Origin: Sarcomyxa edulis
Lineage: Eukaryota > Basidiomycota > Agaricomycetes > Agaricales > Mycenaceae
Reading direction: 5' to 3'
Length of the DNA stretch: 64,000 nucleotides
Assembly (NCBI GenBank): GCA_009761415.1
Contig: QUOL01000033.1
Location: 36,759 to 100,758, forward strand
The position numbers and the translations under genes were made by a program. Below, in pieces: positions 57,501 to 64,000 of this stretch (position 1 is the stretch's first letter; each line of letters begins with the position of its first letter). A model generated the notes under the pieces. It did no database searches. It was not told the DNA's origin and saw nothing but the letters and a program-made list of their open reading frames with translations.

Positions 57501-58404
57501 TCAAGAATGTCGCTGGCCAGGTTTGTGACATGTCTATGATACACTCGATACGCAAACATTTCTGATTATTTTCAGATTCTAAGAGCTGATCACTGGTGCA
57601 TGGTATCGGCCGTCATTCGAGATCAGCTTGATGAATTGGATGAGATTCGAAATGCTCATCCTGCCGCAAATGTAGATGATGATGCAGATGATGCTGGCCT
57701 ATCCGACTCGAACATCTATCATGATCTCCTAGGATCGAAGTCTACTTCGTATTCATTCAGAGACTTGGAGGAAAGTCATCCAGATAATCCCGCTTTCCGA
57801 AACTTCCGGATACGTTTAGCCAATTTCCTCAGTGATTTACTTCCGAATTCAGGTATTCCACTACCGAATCACAGACAAATCAAATTCAGAGACTGCGATA
57901 TGGTACGTTAGAATCTAGCATCTCTATAAGTCTTGATACTGACGGTTGCATGCATCCGACAGGTAACAGAGTACCAATTCCTCAAGGTCAACTATGAATC
58001 AACCAAAGATTGGTGTCAGGTCACCGATTACTTGCGATGCAACCCAAAATTCCATGGCCACCCACGCTTTGATGGTGTCATCTTCCAGACCATTAACGGT
58101 CCTGTCTTTGGACGCCTTCTATTTCTGTTCAAATGTCAGGTGGATGGTGTCGATTCTAATTTTTCTGTCACACTTGTCCATCCTTTTGACACCCCGGTTG
58201 GTCCTGTCGCGAGAAAAGACAAGGACCTCAGGCTTTTCCGGATTCGTGCACAGCCGCGTGCAAAAAGCCGAATTCATTTCTACTCGGTCTATCATTTGGG
58301 GTGCACTTTTCACGGAGGATACAGATAATCGTGGGGATTACTTTGTAGTTCATGCAGTTGATGCGGATATGTTTTTACGTCTCAAGGCGATGCGTAGTAT
58401 ATGA
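54528..58404 (+). CDS. Plavaka transposase
   Basis: A short first exon (54528-54725) encodes a C2H2-like start (KICEYCNQTFTAQ). After a gap, many exons follow. ADDSSRTQDEPTNGES is at 55230 and YGCETKFSPPPPDKEPW at 55480. Then come YYIIYADKTKLSLFGTAKG, YPVMARCGPLIVDICNGNG and GWIPI|VEDDPDKKGKPGY (56085-56320). These are followed by WFECGDSISRLLFPFILIL, SADYEEQ|CVMALIRGFGG, MPCPICL (56400-56600), NVFWQIQNSDPCKTLSFD (56725), WRGLNHFEHVMNISFTDGT (56960), VGLKVHTAETLATGRKELE (57193) and DHWCMVSAVIRDQLDELDE (57588). The end reads FVVHAVDADMFLRLKAM. ADKTKLS..GTAKGYP and the ADYEEQ block are hallmarks of Plavaka transposases. Introns are about 50 nt. I saw no certain stop inside the core, so it could be near-intact, but the long 54726-55150 gap is abnormal. 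Confidence 0.85.
54726..55150 (+). other. Unusually long noncoding gap inside the Plavaka transposase gene, possible insertion
   Basis: The gap is about 425 nt where sister introns are about 50 nt. TAGGAGATA at 54724 and TATCTCCTA at 55133 are inverted 9-nt sequences near its edges, and there is a GATAAGATAAGATAAGATC microrepeat. A small solo LTR or other insertion is possible but unproven. Confidence 0.4.
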
Positions 58405-58861
58405 AGGCCAATATAATTCTCTCAAAATTTGGCTGGGATCAGTCAATGCATAAATATGAAACTCTGTGAGCTTGTACCATGCGAGGAAAACAACAGATAG
58501 TCTTGGTACAGTATACCCACTTGCCAGAGGACGTTTGACGGTGAGCTGCAAGAAAATTTCTTGACTACATTGAACTTGAATCGATGCGATTTGATTGCTC
58601 GACTCACTGGTAGACAAAGATGTCCAGACCTAGATACATGTCAAAGAGCAACAGAGAGATCCAAAATGATTACTTACCAGTGAACAGAGTGAACATGTCT
58701 GAATCACGGTCGTTGTCACAGTGGCGTTAAATTTGCCGAGTCTGAGGAACACCACCTCACAGAGTAAATTTTCCGAATTTTGCAACAGCTCGCGGCTCAC
58801 AGTAGATTCCCTAGCGCAGATACCTTATTCTTGACAGATACTTGGCCAGTGAAGACTCAAA
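58405..58861. other. Intergenic stretch inside the Plavaka element
   Basis: Separates the two genes of the element. No coding frame of its own is convincing. It probably holds the promoter of the second gene. Confidence 0.4.
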
Positions 58862-60652
58862 ATGGATGCTAACAAGTCTTCTGGCTCTGTCTCCGACTCT
58901 GATCTAGACATCAAGGCTCAGTTCCATGTCCCTGGGATTCCTGATGCACCCCGTGAAGGTGCAACACTTGACGAGTTTTGTTTGGTGAGTCGTTTTGTCC
59001 TTTTCTGACCATCTAAATAGTTGATAAAAGTTGATAAATGCATCTAGGCCTTGAAGGAAACTCAGCTTGCATTTGGTGAAGCCCGAGCTGAGATACAACG
59101 GTTGGCAGTCAATAACGCGACAATGCGGCTGGCACTGAAGTCCAAGGGTGGTCGCAAAGGGAAGAAGTCGTCCTCCGACAGGAATGAAGAAGACGAGGAA
59201 GTCAAGATGCTTGGCAGGAAATTTTGCGTCATGGGTGAATTGTGGATCGATGATTCTGCATTCGGTCAGCCCCATCCAGAAATGCTTCCGAGCAATCTCA
59301 GAAGATATGCATCCGAGTGGTCGACAAAGGTGGGAGTGACGGCCGAACTCTACCAGTTTGTTCCATCCAGATTCCACCACCGGATGCGCTATCAGCCCAA
59401 CTTCAAACGACAGGTGTGTGCACAGTTGTATAAGCATCTATTATAATGCTAATATAATCCTTGATGTCAGTTCTCGAAAGCATTGGGCGACGTCCGCTCC
59501 ACCTTGGTCAACAAGATTCGCGTGAACGCACCTCTTGTTTTTGATCTTCTGACCTTCAGGCGCAGTACTTCTTGCTCAGTTACAACCATGCGACCATTCC
59601 TGCCTTCCAAGAGCTTCTCAAGTTCGATGTCACCAAATCGACATATCCCACGCTTGCCCCCATCTTGTATCCCAATAAACGCCGTGATGCAAAACAGATC
59701 TTTCGAAACCCAATTCTGCCTAAGGTGAGTCTTGCTTCTTCTTCCCCTTTTGCCATCTTCGACTGATGAATATCTCACACTTCAGATCCTACGCTTCGTC
59801 TTGTTCGGAAAAGAGTCAATCAATGGGAAGGTTCCCCTCAAGAACAAGACAAATGGACTCATTTGGCATGCTAACACCGTCACAGAGGGAGCTATTGCTT
59901 GGTCCGCAATAATAGTGTGTTCTTTCTCATCCTAGTTACTAGTGTGCTAACACAAACTTTGATCATTGTAGGCCCGCTTCATACTCTCTCCCGACAAGGA
60001 ATTCAATCCAAAGGGGACAATCCCGGGTATCAACTATCGAGAAGATTTCAAGAGCTACAAAAAAATCCTCGTTACCAAAGCAGACACCAAAACGGTCCAA
60101 GACCTGCTCATGTAGTGGAACGCAAACATTTTTGCGTCGGATCGTAGTGCCCTAGCTCTCGATATGGTGTCCCGGGGAGAGCGACGACGAAATCATCGAT
60201 ATCGAGGATGCAATGAGAGGTTTGGACATGGACAGTGACTCGGACACGGACATCATAATTTGTGCACAAGCTGGCACCACAATCGACCGCCGCTCAGACC
60301 TTGGTGAACCCGGAGTTTCTGCAATCCAACTACGGTGCCTGTGACTGTTCCAAGACGCGTCTCATTACAAACTTCTGGCCCCTCGCAGCGCAGCCTCGAG
60401 GGCAATTCCACTGAAAATCTGCATGCTGTCATCACAGCAATGTCCATCGATCCCACGCGAAGCGAAGTCGTCGATCAGCCAGCGGGCAGAGGATTGAGAG
60501 GGAAGGCTAAAGTGAACAAAGGGAAGGGAAAGTCGACTGCTAGGGTGCCCAGCAGTAGTCGGGAAACGCGATCGCGAGCGACAAAGGTGACGGACCTGTT
60601 CTTCCGGATCTTGATGTCAAAGAGGATGAAGATGGACTCTAGTCAATGCTAG
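58862..60652 (+). CDS. Second gene of the Plavaka element, unknown function, probably damaged
   Basis: The start MDANKSSGSVSDSDLDIKA (58862) splices through an intron of about 60 nt to ALKETQLAFGEARAEIQRLA (59049), a coiled-coil-like stretch, and RKFCVMGELWIDDSAFG. After a GTGTGT intron the frame continues FSKALGDVRSTLVNKIRVN. A shift near 59545 is needed to reach LLSYNHATIPAFQELLKFD, then LRFVLFGKESINGKVPLK, TEGAIAWSAIIARFILSPD and DFKSYKKILVTKADTKTVQ. A TAG at 60113 interrupts DLLM|WNANIFASD. A basic low-complexity region (GKAKVNKGKGKSTARVP, 60500-60545) may be the tail. Genes of this kind often accompany agaricomycete transposons. No domain is known to me. Confidence 0.6.
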
Positions 60653-60979
60653 CTACCATCTGCCTACATTTTTTGACACCTCTCGGTCTGAAATGATTCA
60701 GCAAAGAGCTTCTCGGATGTCACGGCTACCCGGGAGTTTGGTTGTCATATGGAGGTCTGCAGCATAACTATTATAGCCTCCGTAGCGTATCTGTAAGTTT
60801 TATCTCTTAGTTTCCTTGAAATTTAGTCTCTAGTGTAAGTAGTCCCCGAGGTCGCTGGTTCGACGCGTATCGATCTCATGAATATTTCTCAATTTACAGT
60901 ATAGACCACGTTTGATAATCAATAAGGAAAATAGATTCAGGCCGGTCGGGGCTCCACTGCTTTTACGGTCTGGACCCGG

Positions 60980-61150
60980 AGCCTTGCAAGGCACATCCTC
61001 ATGATTGGCAGGCATTGCAATCACCCTTGCAAGGCCGTGCAACTGGCCGTGCAACCGGCCTTACAAAGTTACGTTTGGCCGAACATGGCCTGCAATGCCG
61101 GCCCAAAATTGCGGCCTTGCAATTTATTGCAATCTATTGCAGCCTAATTT
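60980..61150. repeat. Right subterminal GCAAGGC array of the Plavaka element
   Basis: Dense TTGCAAGGC, GTGCAAC, GGCATTGCAAT, GGCCTTGCAA and CTGCAATGCC motifs in both orientations. It is the inverted counterpart of the array at 54273-54370 and longer than it. Confidence 0.75.
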
Positions 61151-61350
61151 AGAAATTTGCGACAGAAGAGTGCTACATTCCCTGGGAAGAGTGATATGGT
61201 ACATATAAGACATGTTGATTGAAGGTATAATAAGCCTTATTGAGAGTTTGAATCATAAAGGTAGTCAACCACTTAGCATGCCTCAACAACAGCGGGTTAT
61301 CCCAAAGTCTAATTCAGCAGTATTACCACTAGCAGGTCATTGCTCTCCTC

Positions 61351-63303
61351 ACGCAACACACGCAGAGCCGTCAACAGATATCTCTGACAAATTTTTGATC
61401 ATTGCCTCATCACCCAATAAGGACACAGAGCTCGCCATCCCCTTCTGTCTGCACTCAGGCAGAGACTCTCTCAATCACCTAAACAACCCATTTCTAGATA
61501 CAACTTCCAAACCCTTGCAAGCAGCACTATCTCTTACCTTCCAACCTTCTGGTAAACTCACCAATTATGGTTGCCATCCCCTCTCCAACAAAACTGTCTC
61601 CCCAACGCCCACTCCAGCTGTACTGTTTTCTGTACCAACCACCGCACTGATAAAGCTAACATTACACTAATCACAATAACAACTACACCAGCCTGAACAG
61701 CACTATCTCTAGATCACACCATGCTTTCTTGTACATGCCTATTCACCTTTGTCGGCCCTGTTTTTGGCCCATAACCACTGTCAAGCAATCCTTCACCTCT
61801 TCTGCTTCCTCCACCAATTTCCCCATCTGCGATGACATGACAGAGGTTGGGGACCACAACTAATATCAGTTGGATCTGGATTTTGACATCAATGGAGAGG
61901 TCAGCACTCCTTCTGTGATGCCTACCCATTCCCCTTATGTTATACCTGCTATGTACACCTTGCATAGGATTTACGAGACAGACCTTGTACTGCACCACTC
62001 TCCGATGCTAATGAACCATAATAGTGATACCTGGTGCTAAGCGCAAATGCCAGAAAAAAATGGAAAAGTGACCCCAGACACCCTGTGACATTCTGGGGAA
62101 GCCAGCAGCCATGGGCTATCCCATGGGTAAGTGGGACATGGGCAGCCCTTCTAGGATATACCCAAAGATGGGATGTCCCAAGATCCCACACCCACAGACG
62201 GTCCCATAGGCACTTCAGTCAACCCCCCCCCCCACCTCTTAGGTTGACAAAATTGACAGAATATATAACCTAAGAGGTATGATTGTCCATTGGGCACATG
62301 GTCAATCCCAAGATATCTTGGGCTTCCCCAAAATTCCTATGGGACCGTCTGTGGGTGTGGGATCTGGGAACGTCCCATCTATTGGGTATATCCTAGAAGG
62401 GCTGCCCATGTCCCACTTACCCATGGGATAGCCCATGGCTGCTGGGCTTCCCCAGAATGTCTGGGGTCACTTTTCCATTTTTTTTCTGGCATTGTGCTTA
62501 GCACCAGGTATCACTATTATGTTCATTAGCATCGGAGAGTGGTGCAGTACAAGGTCTGTCATCGTAAATCCTATGCAAGGTGTACATAACAGGTATAACA
62601 TAAGGGGAACGGGTAGGCATCACAGAAGGAGTGCTGACCCTCCATTGATGTCAAAATCCAGATCCAACTGATATTAGTTGTGGTCCCCAACCTTCTGTAC
62701 ATGTCATTGCAGATAGGGAAATTGGTGGAGGAAGCAGAAGAGGTGAAGGATTGCTTGAGAGTGGTTATGGGCCAAAACAGGGCCGACAAAGGTGAATGGG
62801 CATGTACAAGGGAGCACGGTGTGATCTAGAGATAGTGCTGTTCAGGCTGGTGTAGTTGTTATTGTGATTGGTGTTAGCGTTGGTGTTGTTGGTGTGGAGG
62901 ATGGTATTGGAAACAGATACGGCTAGACTGGGCGTTGGAGAGACAGTGTTGTTGGAGAGGGGCTGACAACAACGATTGGCAAGTTTACCAGAAGATTGGA
63001 AGGTGAGAGATGGTGCTGCTCGCAAGGGTTTGGAGGTGGAAAAGATTATCGAGCTGATTGAGAGAGCCACTGCCTGTGAGTATTATTGTCTGAGTGTAGA
63101 CAGAAAGGGATCGATGACAACTATGGTTTGTCGTCTCCATACGGATGAATTAAAAACACTCCTATGTACACTCATTGCTGTTGTTGTTGCTAAAGACTTG
63201 ATTGATTTTGCCTGCTAACAACTTTGTGTGTCCTTATTAGGTGTTGGGCAATGATCAAAGATTTGTCAGAGATCTCTGTTGACGGCTCTGCGTGTCACTG
63301 CGT
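61351..63303. repeat. Large palindrome, arms of about 0.86-0.97 kb
   Basis: Left arm 61351-62210 and right arm 62336-63303 are inverted, diverged copies around a 125-nt spacer. Matching landmarks include CGCAGAGCCGTCAACAGA at the outer end, CTAATATCAGTTGGATCTGG in the middle, and CACACCCACAGACGGTCCC at the inner end. Both arms keep related open frames (left, plus strand: TSKPLQAALSLTFQPSGKL; right, minus strand: TSKPLRAAPSLTFQSSGKL). The opposite strand of the right arm reads SLPEDWKVRDGAARKGLEV. No known transposase or other product was recognised. Foldback element or palindromic duplication are the options. Confidence 0.9.
62234..62278. repeat. Small inverted repeat in the palindrome spacer
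   Basis: ACCTCTTAGGTT (62234-62245) and AACCTAAGAGGT (62267-62278) are perfect complements around 21 nt. They follow a C-run (62223-62233). Confidence 0.9.
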
Positions 63304-64000
63304 TAAGACCCAGAATAGCCGAGACCTGCATAGATGCGAGTAGATAGCTAGTCACAGACAGAGTCATACCTTCAAGTAGATATACTAGTCTAACTACGAA
63401 TAGATTGTGCTAGTAGTGCCTAATTCTGTAGCCTAGTCTAGTCGAATCTCTTGTTTGCAACCTAAACCAATGTTTGAGTAGACGTACCTATCTGGGTGTC
63501 TATGCGACTACGGTATGTAGTCCATCTTCGAACTTGTGAACTCGCCTCAGGACTCTGACTAACTTTGAATAGCTATCAGTAATAGAAGTGGTCTTCCCCA
63601 GTGGCGCCCAAATCCCGACATTTTATTCACCGTTATGACCACCGCCAAGTACTTCTCGATTAGACTCTCTCTCATGGTTCGAAGCTCGCAACGGCTGCAT
63701 ATGCAACACAGCCAGCTACGTGTCTGAACCTCACCAACTCACGCGATTATCCCCACCCAAAATTTTCTCTCAAATACAGGGCGAGAGTCACGATCTCACG
63801 AGACATTTTCAGCCCAGATTGAAGGCGCTTGGGGCCAGGAGAGGGTAACGATACTGTAGGACACGGTGCAATAATTTGGCGCAGAACAAGGATCTAAATG
63901 GCGTGAGCTACCACTTTGTACGGCCGTCCCTCATATTCGAAACAAAAATTTTCTTTGGAGTCAACGGCATGTTCGAGACCTGTGTTCTTTTCAGTATCTC
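63304..64000. other. Stretch without a supported gene
   Basis: CTAGTC-rich short repeats at about 63380-63445. No coding frame or recognisable element to the window edge. Confidence 0.35.

Larger units (their letters stand above)
54256..61164 (+). mobile_element. Plavaka (CACTA-like) DNA transposon, 6.9 kb
   Basis: The left end TGTCGGAAATTT (54256) and the right end AAATTTGCGACA (to 61164) are inverted. Similarity extends inward about 25 nt (AAAT..GGCT.GCAA). Flanking dinucleotides are GA on both sides, compatible with a 2-bp target duplication. The element holds a Plavaka transposase gene and a second gene, with GCAAGGC-rich subterminal arrays at both ends. The right flank resumes the TTCCCTGGG repeat seen on the left, so it inserted into that array. 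Confidence 0.75.

Noticed and set aside
60840..60890. tRNA-like GGTTCGA segment
   Set aside because: No matching D-arm, anticodon arm or acceptor stem could be folded around it.

Overview
This window reads as genomic DNA of a basidiomycete fungus, probably an agaricomycete. The evidence is frequent short introns (mostly 48-61 nt, GTRNGT donors, CTRAY branch sites, YAG acceptors) and two transposase families typical of that group: KDZ with its CxC-type cysteine cluster, and the CACTA-like Plavaka. No rRNA, tRNA, CRISPR array or telomeric repeat was found. The window is transposon-rich accessory or heterochromatin-like sequence.

From 1 to about 27 kb lies a mosaic of decayed, intron-containing fragments of unrelated host genes. 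These include an Mss116-type DEAD-box helicase, a MAU2/Scc4-like cohesin loader, an ABCF/Arb1 ATPase, a PMC1-type Ca2+-ATPase and a Pps1-like phosphatase. They are interleaved with inverted and tandem segmental duplications and foldback hairpins. One reading frame running off the left edge (1 to about 2157, minus) looks intact and carries an internally duplicated module. An HSP60 C-terminal fragment (40.67-40.9 kb) and an F-box-like gene (41-42.3 kb) lie further right.

From 27.9 to 39.8 kb two large, apparently intact, convergent genes can be spliced by hand into full frames. The plus-strand gene (27897-34114, 1,967 aa) has a double-stranded beta-helix dioxygenase-like region with HxD...H residues (possibly TET/JBP-like), a 10-residue acidic repeat and a chromodomain. 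The minus-strand gene (39796-34336, 1,647 aa) fuses a Ulp1/C48 SUMO-protease-like domain, a CCHC-type zinc cluster and a DDE transposase-like region with P-element/THAP9-like motifs. They may be partners in one large transposon or a transposon-derived chromatin module.

From 42.3 to 50.1 kb there is an intact five-exon RING-finger gene (301 aa), then trains of abutting hairpins, then an intact three-exon gene of unknown function (965 aa). The hairpins share a constant 14-nt core, GACAGNAGAGTCAA, between arms whose sequence varies but stays complementary. This is the most unusual DNA structure in the window.

From 50.3 to 64 kb there is a KDZ transposase pseudogene, a short TTCCCYGGG-type repeat array, and a 6.9-kb Plavaka element (54256-61164) with inverted ends and GCAAGGC-rich subterminal arrays. 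The Plavaka element sits inside the TTCCCYGGG array. Next comes a nearly 2-kb palindrome (61351-63303), then unassigned sequence to the end.
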